From assembly GCA_003415625.1 (NCBI GenBank), contig PYIU01000002.1, forward strand, positions 62,001 through 126,000: a DNA stretch of 64,000 bases, given 5' to 3'. How positions within the stretch are numbered: the stretch's first letter is position 1; the number at the start of each line of letters is the position of its first letter. Below the pieces are notes generated by a model that saw only the letters and a list, made by a program, of their open reading frames with translations, was not told the origin of the DNA and did not search any database. This document shows, in pieces, positions 23,188-34,480 of the stretch. Source of the DNA: Aquanectria penicillioides (lineage: Eukaryota; Ascomycota; Sordariomycetes; Hypocreales; Nectriaceae). Made by a program: the position numbers and the translations under genes.

Positions 23188-24883
23188 CACTGATCAAGCA
23201 ACCGCGAACTGCTCGCATGCTTATCTGGAACAAATCCAGGAATCATATCCAGGCTACTCTCAATGGGATGAAACATCCCGATTACCCAATGGTTATGAGG
23301 CACACCAAGCTATGATCCACGATTGGTTACAAAGTTAGTACAAGTCACGGCAAATATATTGACAGTTTGTTTTAAGCTTAAAATCCACCAATTGGAAAAC
23401 CACGCCCTGCTAGGGAATAATCTTTACAACTGCGGCTCATGGGGCTTCGGCAATACACTCTAAACTTGGAGTGTAGGCATATTTCTCCGGGCGCCTGGTG
23501 GATTTGGAGATCTTGGCTTGTTTCGCGTTTACAGGAAGCTACGTTGTCCGAAACAGGACATCCTAGACGATGCGTATACCTTTTGAAACAATCAGAGGAA
23601 AAATCACGCGTCGCCCCGCTTTTGCCACTGAGAGCATGGCTGTGACGGTGGCAGGACAGTGATGATTGCCGTGATAGTCTGTTAGAAGTTTAGTTCATGG
23701 AGAAGTGGGCCTGGATCTAGGGGTCTTCCTAGCCGTTCTGCATCAAGCGAGTGTTACCATACGAAGTACCAACAAGAGAGGTTCTGACACGTGATTCCTG
23801 CCCCATCGTATTCTCTGCTCCCCTTTTCCTTTGGCAAAATGCACCCTTTGACCAATGTTGCTCCCATTGCATCAATTGATATGAGATGTGGACAATTTGA
23901 TCATTTTGGCTGACCTCGCTGTTAAATTAGGGAGACTCACTCCTCCAAGGTACGGATGGTAAGCTTCTATTGATCTGGTCAGAGTCTAATGCCAAATGTC
24001 GGGCGACTCTTCGTGTCAAGAAATTCTGCATTCCTGTATGATGGCTCATATTGTGCAACCTGTCAACTCACTACAGCATCCATCAACTTCCAATCTGAAC
24101 AGCAGTTTTTGCACAATGCCGGACAAATCTCTCAACTTTGACAGGAGAATGGTGAAAGCTGAGAAGGGTGGGGATGAATCTAGATATATGACTTTCAAAG
24201 CCGTGATGAATGAAAATGTGAGAAAACATAATCGTCAGGGTAGAGCCACTATTTATTTCAGCATCACCGCGACCATGTTGGTAAAAGCTGAATCAACGCT
24301 CCATAAGTCGCAACGATTGCCCAAATCGAGCTGTCAAGATTGACAAAGGTTGTGCTCACAATTAGTTCAAATAACTCAGTTTTGATCGCTGTCGACGTGT
24401 AACGAATGAAGACTCAAGGTATCAGCTGTTTGCATCGAATCCATTGCTCTTTGCAATTTGAGCAGGACTAAGAGTATATAAATTGGGGTTTGATTCATAG
24501 GTGATCTGCTACATTTATCTTATCATAGAAAACAATACGAGTGGCTGGTTGTCTCTTTCTCTAGCCCCGCTATCAGTTAAATACGCCCTTCGGTCGACAT
24601 AAATTGACTAGATCGACAATCATGAAGAGACTGGACATGTCAGCTTCACCATTTTTCGATATGCTACTCGTCATTGGTCATAGTTTGCCGTCCGGTATCG
24701 TCCCTTCCAGGCGCTAAGCCAGAATTAGTGTTCTTCGAAGTGACCCCGCGATGCCGCTTGAATTGAAGTGATTAGATGACTCATTGAAGAACGTTGTTGT
24801 TGATACATATGAACTAGACTCATCAGAAAGTGGATAAATCCTAATCAGCCAATCGAGCTAAAACATATATACTACGAGCCGAC
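23188..24883. other. Intergenic, no gene seen
   Basis: 1.7 kb. An open stretch at 23996-24343 shows no recognisable protein. A TATA-like GAGTATATAAATTG near 24473 has no clear partner gene. Confidence 0.5.
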
Positions 24884-25790
24884 ATGAATTCGGAAATCAT
24901 ACCCATCCCCCTTCTCCCAGGGCATTTGGCTCTGCTCAAAGCGCTACAAGATCTCCTCAACCGTTCTTACGACAAGATCAATGATTCTCACCCTGAACTT
25001 TTCTTAGTCGGTTACCAAAGCCTTTCCAATTTCGCACAGTTATCTAGCACCATTGATGCTGAAGGTTTTACTGTCGTTGTGATTACCCGCTCCCAAGCCT
25101 CGGAAACCTCCACACAAGCTGGGCATTCGCTGTCATCAGTCGACTCGATTGCTACAGGAAGCGTCAAAGAATTTGTCGATAGCTATGTTGGAGACCGAGC
25201 GACACATACCAATACGTTGCCGAAGTTGAACCACAGGGGAATGGTCTGGGATGCCCAAACCAACCAGCGAGAGATGGTTCACCGCTGTCAATTGATTTGA
25301 ACAACAATAGTGAAAATATTGGTGCAAATGAAGGAAGTTTCAAACTTGAGCTAACTCTTTTTGCTGTCAGTTTAGATTACAAGGCCTGTGGGATAGGAGC
25401 AACGGTGCTGCAAGAATTGATGTGCTCATTGAGGACCCTTTTGCGCTTGATTGGACACAATAGAATGTTGGTCTTCTTATAGAGAATTTTGTTCTTAAAG
25501 GGCAACTTAAGGAAGAAATTAGAGCGGAGTTTTCGGCTACCAGTCTCTCAATGCTGAGAAAGTCTACTGCTAGAATCGACTCCAGTGAAGAGTCTAATGA
25601 AGAGAAAGAAACTGATAATATCTCGAGCTATCCAAAGCGTGAGCTTGTGCTTTTTGCCATTCGAGAGCTGGGTGGTGAAGCGTACTATCAACGAAGAGGA
25701 TTTAGACGTGTCTGGAAGGCTTCAATTCCCTCAGGTGCATGGGATTTCAACCATGACTATACACTCGTATTCATGAATAGGGGTAAATAG
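24884..25790 (+). pseudogene. GNAT-type N-acetyltransferase relic
   Basis: Three reading frames in succession make up one GNAT-like protein. 24884-25270 gives the N-terminal part (MNSEIIPIPLLPGHLALLKA...). A second frame, about 25265-25415, reads RDGSPLSIDLNNNSENIG and then the acetyl-CoA-binding motif A, LTLFAVSLDYKACGIGATVL. A third, to 25790, reads LIEDPFALDWTQ, a stop, then NVGLLIENFVLKGQL and motif B, ELGGEAYYQRRGFRRVW. The two frame changes fall inside conserved stretches without plausible splice sites, and an in-frame stop remains. Substrate unknown. Confidence 0.65.
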
Positions 25791-26228
25791 TGCCCAAGGA
25801 TATGCAAATTAGTCTCTTCACAGCCGTGACCAGAAGGCCTTGCAACTACGGTTGCAATGGCCTATGCACCTTAAAAAAAGGTTACCTTAATAGAGGATTA
25901 TCTACTTGATTTGTTCATATTGTTTCATGTAGACTTGGTACTATCTCGCCACAAAGACCGAGTGGATTGGAATCAAAACGGAATTTTCCCAATCAAAGGA
26001 AGTTTGGGTGCACATAATAATGGATGGTTAAGCATCATGGCAAATCATCCATATACCGCAAGCTCCGCTCAAGATTTAGTTGCGTGTCTCAAAGTCGCGG
26101 TGTTCGAGATCTACGACACGCACATCGTGAGATTTTACCTGAGTAGTTATTCACTTACAAACAAAGAGAACCTAATAAACGAATCCAAGTCCTTCAATCT
26201 AACATTGAAATGGTATGAAGAGCAATGT
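25791..26228. other. Intergenic
   Basis: 438 bp between the GNAT relic and the stop codon of the F-box gene; nothing recognised. Confidence 0.5.
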
Positions 26229-27681
26229 TCACGAAGAATCCTCGTTAGTGCTTTCGGTTGGTTGCATCGCGATCCATTCCAACCATTCTTGCCGGGACAT
26301 ATTTGGTTCACAATAGGTAAGGGCTATGCCGGTTGGGGCTATCTCATGCTTCAATCGCTCAACTCGATCCCAAGGATATCCACTCTTCGGATCGTCCTGG
26401 CTCCACGGACCTTCCGGCCTGTAGATAAGATGAATTTCTCGTAGGGTGGATTCTTTTGCCACCGCGGATTCCACAAAGCCCTTGATCCATTTCTGGTCCG
26501 CTGTACCGAAAGAATCCCATCCGTGGCTGAGCCCGTGATATATCGAGAAATCCCAAGTGAAACGTCTTAGCTGCGGAGAAAGAAGCGGATGCGCATCTTT
26601 GTTGGCATTCGCATCGGCCAAGTCGTCATGCCAATGCCATCGCGAAAGACTCAAATACCTAAGAGTTGAGAAATTGGTCAAGTCAAAAAGTTTCCCTCGT
26701 CCCGATTGAGAGAGATATCCAATCTCTAATTTCACGAGAGAAGCTCTGTGTCTTTGGAGAATTTCCTGAAACATAGGCAAATCCATGTAGTGGGGGTTAT
26801 TGTTAAAAATGTGGAATGTGAAGCGAGTCAATTTTTCTGACCAATTAAGAAGATATTTAGTTGCTTCAGGAGACTCGTCGTAGTCGGAAAGTTCGAGTTC
26901 TGTGAACTTGGCTTGGGTAAAGTCCTAAGAACCTCGTCAGCGTCGGGCTCCCATTTCCAATACACTGATATGTTTTTCAACCGGGAAGAATTTCGAGAAA
27001 GAGAAAGAAACAAACCTTCCAGCGCCTGAAATTTTGACTCGATGATGCAACCCTACGTATGCAAAGTTTTTTTAATGATGGTACGTCCAACAGCTTCAGC
27101 ACACGGAGTAGCTCAACCCCACGTAGATCAAATTGATTGAGGGTTAGATCCTCAAGGAAATGCATCTTACGTAGAGAAACAAAGATGAGGTCCAACTCTT
27201 CAAACTTTAAACCCGGCATGAATCCTCCAGTGAGGGTCAATTCTTTGAGGTTGACCAAATATCTCGCCACAGTGGTCGCCAACACAAAATCCTTTGAAGT
27301 GGTCCGCGGATCCGCAAAGTAGTCGGATATCATCATCCGAAACTGTCGGCAATGACGACCAAGAGAGGCATCTCCCTGCAAAGTTCGATGTAAGAGCACG
27401 AAAGAACTTGTAGATGGCACCGCAGAGTCCTAAGCACCCATGCTCCCGAAGCGAATTGACCGGTAGAGCAAGGAGATTGCATTATGATAGAACCTCTTGC
27501 AGGTACATACAATCGATAATGTCGTTCTCATGTTATTGAAAAGCGGATCGAACCCCCAATGCTGGTTTGTGTCCAGGACTGCAAATTGGAAAATGGCACC
27601 CAAGATCTCGTCCGGCAGACCAAGAATGGATGCGTTTCTCGACCCTCGGGAACAGCTACTGTTAGTATCTACGTGTCCCAT
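26229..27681 (-). pseudogene. F-box/leucine-rich protein with one nonsense codon
   Basis: Exons 27681-27016 and 26924-26229 join across a 91-nt intron (AAG-GTTTGT, CTGAC branch, TTCTTAG) into 453 codons. Residues 17-36 (ASILGLPDEILGAIFQFAVL) are an F-box, which recruits Skp1 of an SCF ubiquitin ligase. The rest has leucine-rich-repeat-like rungs (LVNLKELTLTGGFMPGLKFE; LEDLTLNQFDLRGVELLRVL; STLRYLSLSRWHW) that would bind the target. The frame is clean except for TAG at 27432-27430 (codon 84), consistent with CAG to TAG. Either this is a young nonsense allele, or 27420-26229 is still made from another start, without the F-box. Annotated as a pseudogene with that caveat. Confidence 0.75.
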
Positions 27682-28069
27682 GTTTCTCGGAGATCGTAAA
27701 TAGGGGCTGTGCTTGGTTTGTCTAAGCGAGGCTTGAATACCCTAGATGATTTCGGAAGACAAGATGAGGATGTTTCCGGCTTAATTCTACCGCACCTGTT
27801 GAAGTTGTTTGGTGCTGACAGGACAAGGCTGACACTGATAAGGCGCCCCACTATGGGCATAGCTACCTAGCACGGAACACCATTATCCCGAAGTGAAAGA
27901 CGGACCTGTTGCTTAAAAAGCGACTTAGATCGAGAGAATTTATATAGAAATGATGCAACAGGAAATAAATCTAAGCAGGTAGACTTTCAGATAATAGGTA
28001 CATTTTCCAAACGTCCGAACTTTTACTCTCAATTGAACCACTATCTCCAAGCATTGTCACCCGTTTTGT
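27682..28069. other. Intergenic, ends in the MULE target duplication
   Basis: 388 bp; the last eight bases (28062-28069, CGTTTTGT) are the left target-site copy of the adjacent element. Nothing else recognised. Confidence 0.5.
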
Positions 28070-28831
28070 GGGGTCTTATACGTTTACAGCCGGCTGTGAA
28101 AATAAGATTCTATTATGCAGAATCACACAGTAGATACATATGTATTAAGGTCTATTCAAAGCCTTGTTTTCTATAAAGGGAATATTATCTTAGAGCTCCT
28201 TTTTATCCCTATTAAGCTTGCTATAGCCAAGGTTATATGCTCTATTAAGCTTACTTAAAGTAGGTCTAACGTTTGGGTTAGGGACAGAGATCTAAGCTGG
28301 CTGTGTGATAGCCATACGTAATGGATACAGTCTTCAACAATAGCATCGTTAGTCCCGTATCCCGCGACAGATTCGTTATGTAAACCCAACCTATGTGTAA
28401 GTAAGTAAGAGATGTGCCTCTCCAATCCACAGAAATAGCTTCTATACCTATAAATAAAGAGGGATAGTGATCGTTATCTCTGAACAGTCACATCCGTAGG
28501 TAACCCCAGTTCTTCCGTTAGGAGTCTTCCAAGAGGCCGTAACTGAAAAGGCATAGCCTCGAGGCGCTGCCCAAGCATTGATTGTGGTGACCAATTCCTG
28601 TCGTGAGCTATGCTGACCTTCAAGAGGCATAGCATCATTAAGGAAGGTAGTGGGAACGCCAATTGGGTTTAAAGTAGCTGAAAGAAGGCGCGGCACGTTG
28701 AATTGATGTCACAGAAGCTGTTGATCGTTGAATTGGGGCCCTAATTTGCACCAATTTGCAGTATGTTACCCCTTTTTGGGCTTATATAATGAATCTTATT
28801 TTCACAGCCGGCTGGGTGCGTATGAAACCCC
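28070..28831. mobile_element. 762-bp Mutator-like (MULE) deletion derivative
   Basis: Terminal inverted repeats of 41 bp lie at 28070-28110 and 28791-28831; 35 of 41 positions agree and the inner 24 (CAGCCGGCTGTGAAAATAAG...) are identical. The ends are GGGGT and ACCCC. The element is flanked by CGTTTTGT at 28062-28069 and 28832-28839, an 8-bp target duplication (9 bp if the shared C is counted), the size made by Mutator-type transposases. The interior keeps a short transposase-like fragment on the minus strand, so it looks like an internally deleted, non-autonomous copy. Confidence 0.87.
28448..28696 (-). pseudogene. MULE transposase N-terminal fragment
   Basis: 82 codons inside the terminal-inverted-repeat element. 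The segment RQELVTTINAWAAPRGYAFS followed by KTPNGRTGVTYGCDC resembles the N-terminal zinc-binding/FAR1-like domain of fungal Hop-type Mutator transposases. The catalytic DDE region is missing. Identification rests on motif resemblance plus the element's ends. Confidence 0.55.
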
Positions 28832-29842
28832 CGTTTTGTTGGCTTATTAGTTAAGCAACTTTTCCTTTGTTTGAAAAACAACGTGAAGGGAATGAGGGAA
28901 GTGATTGGGTGGAAGCACGTTTGCGTGTATTTCGCAAATCTTAAAGTGGATTTCACATTGATGACATCAAAATCGTTTAGTTAGCATAATTAGGGAAATT
29001 TAACTATCGGCAAAAATGGTGAGGCTTGGCCAGTTGTGACGTTGCAGAACAGTCACAGCACAACAGACTTGTGGGAAACAATGGTCGTCGTTCCTGTCCC
29101 ATCCATTTTAAATCTTAGCTAATAAGAACATGTTAGAAATTTCTCTTATGCTTTATCGCGTAGTGCACCAATTCCTCTAGATTAAGTCACTGCTCAAATT
29201 ATGCCACGTAGCTCGATGTTAAAAGTTTAGAACCCAAAGTACCATTTGCTTTGGCAAGGGGGTACCTCCAGTTTTTGCTGAGGTGCTATGGCTCAATACT
29301 CGAGATCGACTACCCTGAATAGGGTGACTCGTTTCATTTGGGGGTTGCCTGGCGTTCATTGAGGACAGGTTTCTCACCAATCGAACATAATTCAGATGAT
29401 TTTGCTACTCCAACCCCCATGGTCTGGGTAACAAGATCATTACGATGCCAGGGATACGAGACTCCGCTGGATCATCCGAGGTATATCATGCTAGTGTAGA
29501 TTATCGGTTTCAGGGGTACGCGTTAGTTGAGAGGGTCTCGTATATGAATGCGAAAAATCAGAGACTGGTTTGACTGTCGAGACGGCGTACTTATAAAGCC
29601 CAAAGCGAAAAATCCATCATTCGCGCAGATCTTGTGGCGCACAATAGTTGACGTTTGACCGGGTCTGAATCTGCGTTGGACATCGCGTTCGGAGTTTCAG
29701 GTGGGCCTTGGGTGTTCGCGGGGACGTTCAAGCATTTCTTCTTGCAATGTCAGACTCCTAGGAAGTTGTCCGCTCCAGAAATTCCCGTCCACTTTCCTTT
29801 TCCTCTACTTCTCTCTGTGAGCATCAAACCATTATCGTCGCC
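28832..29842. other. Intergenic, no gene seen
   Basis: 1 kb upstream of the four-TM gene. A TATA-like ACTTATAAAGCC near 29588 could be its core promoter. Nothing else recognised. Confidence 0.5.
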
Positions 29843-30328
29843 ATGAATCGCCAATACTGGGCTCTCTTGGGATTCTATGGTCTCCCCGTGCGAGTTTGTC
29901 TTCGCATCCTTCAATTTATCTTCGCCATCATTACTATCGGACTCTTCGCTGCCGACATTTCGCATGCCGCCTCCAACAAAAACCACATATATGCTTTATT
30001 CGCCGCGGTCGGATCTGCTTTGGTAGATGTGTTCCATTGCATTGTAACCGCGACTAATGGCGCCTGGCTACTTCTGGATTTCGCACTATCTGTCCTTTGG
30101 GCCTCTCTCGCTGGAAGTATTGGAACTCTTGTATTTCAAGACTTCAACAGGCTAGGCGAAGAAACTTTGACCACTAGCCGACGATCGAGTTTAATAAGTG
30201 CGGTAGTCATAGCGCTATTTAGCATGGGGTTCTGGCTCGCAAGCTGTATCCATGGGTGTGTAGGCTGTATCCACCGACGAAGATTGGAGAGGCGCGAGAA
30301 AATTGTGCTCGAGGAGGTTTCGGAATGA
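29843..30328 (+). CDS. Four-helix MARVEL-like membrane protein
   Basis: Single exon, 161 residues. Four hydrophobic helices: about 15-38 (PVRVCLRILQFIFAIITIGL), 49-68, 75-98 (WLLLDFALSVLWASLAGSIG) and 115-140. A short basic cytosolic tail HRRRLERREK ends the protein. Size, topology and the arginine in the first helix match fungal MARVEL-domain proteins, which sit in the plasma membrane or vesicle membranes. No catalytic residue is expected. A second protein of the same size class, MGFFNGPYFNP..., is at 59.3 kb. No regulation visible beyond a TATA-like site about 250 bp upstream. Confidence 0.78.
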   Translation: MNRQYWALLGFYGLPVRVCLRILQFIFAIITIGLFAADISHAASNKNHIYALFAAVGSALVDVFHCIVTATNGAWLLLDFALSVLWASLAGSIGTLVFQDFNRLGEETLTTSRRSSLISAVVIALFSMGFWLASCIHGCVGCIHRRRLERREKIVLEEVSE

Positions 30329-30934
30329 GTTCGAAGGCTGGCGTTTGTCATAAATGCAAAGACTGAATTGGGAGGAAACGGTATTTTGTACTAGGTTGAG
30401 ATATAGCTCAGAGTATCACGGTTCTGCCCGGCTGCATTCCATCTTTGTCAACCTATCGTATTAGGCGTTGTAAAGGGTTGAAATATATGAAGCATGCATG
30501 AAATTTGGTGCCTTTTGATTTTGCCCAACCAACTTTTGAGGCTTTGGCTCCCGATTGACACGAGGGGGGACTATCTCGTTGATTGGGTAAGCGGCACCAG
30601 ACGATGAATCTTGTGGTTATGTTTGGTTGACACGATTCTTCAGCCTAGGCTTCTAAAGGCATATGACCTAGGTTGCTACTGAGCAGTGCCGAGGGGAGGC
30701 CCCCTGGTCTTGGCATAGATGGGCTTTCAACCCCAGAGAAATGGTGCCATCCTCGTCCATGCACATTCCCAGGTACACATCTGATCCCATCGGCCTCATT
30801 GTCTGGCCAGCACACTCATAGAATAAACCATGGATCTGGGCGACGGCTTTTCGCCCGAAAAGAGTGAAACTGAACATGGAATATTTACAGGTAACGAACC
30901 CTGCAAGTCTCTATAGGCCTTCCTTGCTAAAATC
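30329..30934. other. Intergenic / lost 5' end of the GT28 relic
   Basis: 606 bp. The first exon of the glucosyltransferase relic should lie here, by comparison with 62498-62609, but I could not recognise it. Short ORFs on both strands are unsupported. Confidence 0.45.
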
Positions 30935-33499
30935 TCATTGATACGCACCCTGTCGCTGGGCGATAACTCGACTACTCCGGGCCATGCTGTTTCGAGCTAC
31001 AGCGAGCCACCACCTTACGAATTTCCACCCACCCTTGTGCCACTGAATGATGTGATCCAAGTTGTTGGATCTCGTGGGGATGTCTAGCCTTTTGTCGCCC
31101 TTGGTGCGGCCTTGAAGTCAATAGGCCAGCGTGTTAGGATCGCGACACCCTCACAGTTTCGGGACTTTGTGACCGCGGCTGGACTAGAATTCTTGAAAGT
31201 CGGTGGTGATCCAGCTGATCTCATGCAATTCATGATCGAAACACCCTCGATGATCCCCAGCATAAAGCAAATCCTTGACGGCATCACCCGGCGCAAGGGA
31301 TCCATGTACGTTGAGATGCTCAACGGATTTTGGCGGTCTTGCACCCATGCCGACGAACGCACCTTTGCCCCATTTGTCGCCGATGCAATCATAGCGAATC
31401 CACCAAGCTTTGCCCAGGTTCACTGTGCACAAGCACTTGGAATTCCAGTACATTTAATGTTCACCATGCCATGGACTAGCACTAAAGAATATCCACATCC
31501 CTTGGCAAACATCAGCAGCTCAAAGTCTGACAGCAAGGTCGTAAACCACGCGTCCTATGCAGCAGTTGAGATGCTAACTTGGCGAGGGTATGTCAGAGCG
31601 GCTGCCGGATCAAAGAAAAAAACGCTGACCGAACCTCGATAGTCTTAGGGATTTAGTCAACGATTAGCAAGTTGCATCCTTGGGATTGGAACCCGTCCCA
31701 GGTATGGAGGGACACCGTCTCCTTGAGGTTCTCCGAGTCCCGTTCACGTACTGTTGGTCACCATCGCTCGTTCAAAACCCGAGGACTGGGGGTCGCACAT
31801 AGGTATGTCAGATCAACAACCGAGGAGTAATTTCGATGCTGATATTAACATAGACGTCTGTGGCCTTTTCTTCCGGGACCGGGTACCATATAATCCAACA
31901 TCTGAACTTGAAGAATTCTGGCATAACGGGCCTCCTCCTGTCTACGTCGGGTTTGGAAGCATTGTTGCACGCGGAGGCGAAGCACTTTTGACCACAGTAC
32001 TAAGTACATGCCAAAGTGCTGGGGTGCGCGCAATTATTTCTCGAGGATGGAGTAAACTGAACGGCAATAACTCCCCCGATGTCTTCTACATTGGCGATTG
32101 TCCCCATGAGTGGCTGTTCTAGCATGTCGCGGCTGTAGTCCATGGTAGGGCGGGAACAACGGCATGTGGGTTAAGCTGTGGAAAGCCCACGGCGATAATT
32201 CCCTTCTTCGGAGAGTATGGTGATAATCCAGGCTTCTTACGGATTCGAGCTAACGTGAAGTTGAACAGCCAGCTATTTTGGGGCTCAGTCGTCGCAAAAT
32301 CCGGCGCTGGACCCGATCCTATCCCATATCGATCTCTGACATCGACCAGCTTGGCCCGCGCAATTCGATACTGCCTGTCCCCGGAAGCGATTGCTGCGGC
32401 TCGGCGTATATCTGTTTCCATGGGGCTTGAAAACGGAGTCTCAGCCGCTATCCAGTCATTTTACTCTCACTTATCGTGGCCCAAATTGGAATACGACTTC
32501 TTCCCCGATTAGCCCGCGGCACTCATGCATGGCAGTGGCAAGAAGAAGGTCAAGATGTGCAAGGCTGTGGTTTCAATCTTGATTAAGAGTGAAAAGATAA
32601 CCAAAGCGCAATTGAAACCGTGAGTCCATGATTAATAGAGTAGGCCGTGATTGACATTGCTGATGGACTCCCAAGACATCGGGCAAATCCGATATCTATG
32701 GAAAATCTGAGGTGGGATCCCGTTACAGCACTGTCTTCCGCATCGCTTTCGACATTGCTGAGGGTGATTGGCGATACAGCGAATGTCATTATAAAACCGA
32801 TACAAGAATCCAGGCGTGGTACGGAATCAAAATCGCAACAGGTCCCCAATAATGAGATAGAAGTCCAGCAAAAAGGCCTAGTTTCTGCATTTTCGATGCT
32901 TCCACTTCCAGAAGTACTAGAGAGCAGACGACTGGCTCATGCTTTTGACCAAGTTACAGCATTGGCACAAAAACAAAAGACCGCATCCGTTGCATTAACC
33001 AATATGGGAAAGCTTGCTGGTAATGCAACCAAAGGTCTGGTAGTAGACGTGCCCCTCGCAGTAACCCAGGGTCTTCGTACTGTGCCGAAGCTCTACGGTG
33101 CCTCAGTGAAGAAACACGGCGCCGTGGAAGATTTTTGCAGTGGAGTTGTCGTAGCTGGACAGACCTTTTATAGATACATGGTTGGAGGCTTTACTGACGT
33201 TTTCATCCACACTTACAACGAAAAGAAAAAATGAGGGGGCGGCTGGAGCTATGAAAGGACTGGGGAAAGGTACAGCGAGCTTTTTTACAAAAACACTCTC
33301 GGTGACATTAGGACTGTTTTCATTCCCTGCCTAAGGAATTTATCGGAGTATCTGGGCGGCAACACATGCAACAACAAGAAGTATGATAGTGGAGGAGAAA
33401 CTGATGGAGGGTGATTGGCTAATGTCAGCAAACGACCGTTGGCAAGCAGATCATTCTGTAGTCATTCAAGATTTTAATGGACTAAGGGGGGTAAGCTAA
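30935..33499 (+). pseudogene. GT28 (sterol-glucosyltransferase-like) relic
   Basis: Dead paralogue of the gene at 62498. Recognisable in order: SLIRTLSLGDNSTTPG with an EPPPYE motif; the GT-B N-domain VIQVVGSRGDV*PFVALG; FVADAIIANPPSFAQVHC; MPWTSTKEYPHPLANI; the acceptor/UDP-sugar region [28 protein letters not shown] and CPHEWLF*HVAAVVHGRAGT. A long C-terminal region continues past 33234 in another frame (KGLGKGTASFFTKTLS ... GDWLMSANDRW) to a stop at 33497. Stops include TAG at 31085 (paralogue CAG), 31665 (paralogue TGG) and 32120 (paralogue CAA), plus TAG near 32510 and TAA near 33348. Frameshifts lie near 31770, 32145 and 33235. Two introns, after MLTWRG and before DVCGLFF, sit exactly where the live copy has them. 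Confidence 0.92.
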
Positions 33500-33982
33500 A
33501 TTTGACATATCATTTTTGGTCAAGATACAGATAGGTAGCAGCGCGACGCATGGAAGAAGGCAAAGAATATCCTGTCGACATGTTCATTGGGGCAACTATT
33601 CTGTGCAACTGTCATCACGAAAGTCTAGTCGCTTTCCACTATTCGCATCCCGCGCTATGCTGATGGATTGGAAATTGTACGAAAAATGAACCCCAGATAC
33701 ATCGTATAGAGTACCCAATCATCCATTTTGCGCACTTGATACGACTCTAGACAGACGGGGTTCACAAACGGGAAATTGTTCACGGTACGACGTCTCAGCT
33801 CCCTCCCTCAGCCACTCGACATTTAAAATGCGTTGACGTGTAGCCCCCTTGGCCATGGACGTAAAACAAGCATCGATACCGCCCATCTCTGGTCTTTAAT
33901 CAGAGTTGTGATGATGTTTTCTCAAGACCATTCTTCTTTCATCTGCCGCATAATCCTATTGCCTCCGAGCTCAACCACTCAG
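33500..33982. other. Intergenic
   Basis: 483 bp between the GT28 relic and the split regulator; would hold the regulator's promoter. Nothing recognised. Confidence 0.5.
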
Positions 33983-34209
33983 ATGCCTTTCAAACGAGCG
34001 CTGCTGTCAAGCATAAAAGCATTCATGGCTACCGTTCGCAGGTCCCATAATAAGTCTAGATTAGGATGTCGGGCCTGCAAGAGACGCAAAGTCAAGGTAG
34101 AGTTAACCTATTAAAATGGTATCAAATAGAATCCGCAAATAATTAACGTTCTGAATGAGTAGTGTGATGAGGTGAAACCTCGATGTGGCAACGGTTCTCG
34201 ATTTGATGT
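33983..34209 (+). pseudogene. Zn2Cys6 regulator, 5' part, cut by a retrotransposon
   Basis: Exon 1 (33983-34096, 38 codons) ends in SRLGCRACKRRKVK, carrying zinc ligands 1 and 2. A 66-nt intron (34097-34162, GTAGAG to GAGTAG) is followed by exon 2 with ligands 3 and 4 (CDEVKPRC). At the place of ligand 5 a GGT glycine stands instead of cysteine (CGNG). Exon 2 is cut at 34209 by the copia element. It resumes at 40108, where TCT TGT supplies ligand 6 at exactly six residues after the ligand-5 position. Product in life: nuclear DNA-binding regulator of the sterol-uptake-regulator (Upc2-like) type, judged by the downstream half. A start at 34025 is also possible. Confidence 0.88.
34205..34209. 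repeat. Left target-site duplication GATGT
   Basis: GATGT directly before the left LTR; identical to 40103-40107 directly after the right LTR. It encodes Asp-Val of the interrupted zinc cluster. Confidence 0.95.
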
Positions 34210-34468
34210 TGTTGACGGATATAGCGGCCGGGCGAAGGTGGTCGCCGCTACAGACATAGCGGCCGGCCACAAGCCGACCTTGGGGGCCTTGTGGGCCTAG
34301 GTCTTGAGGCCACGTATCCTTATAAGGGAATCCCTGCACTGTAAATAGGTGACTGCATTCTGCGACCACTATCTAGCTGCTCCTTATGAATCCTAATTGA
34401 TCTGGACCGACCCGTTGCGTATATTGCCTGCTGTGACCATCCCTGTGCGTGCCTATATATTGTTTATA
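34210..34468 (+). repeat. Left LTR
   Basis: Starts TGTTGACGGATATAGCGG; ends TGTTTATA, where the matching right LTR still has TTTACA. Same length (259 bp) as the right copy. Its outer half is GC-normal and its inner half carries C-to-T and G-to-A changes relative to the right copy. Confidence 0.95.
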
Positions 34469-34480
34469 GGTTATAAGCCT
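34469..34480 (+). promoter_or_regulatory. Primer-binding site, half-tRNA (initiator Met) type
   Basis: GGTTATAAGCCT immediately follows the LTR. Allowing RIP changes (G to A, C to T), it matches GGTTATGAGCCC, the complement of the initiator-methionine tRNA anticodon stem-loop. Copia elements use an internally cleaved half-tRNA of this kind as reverse-transcription primer. Confidence 0.75.
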
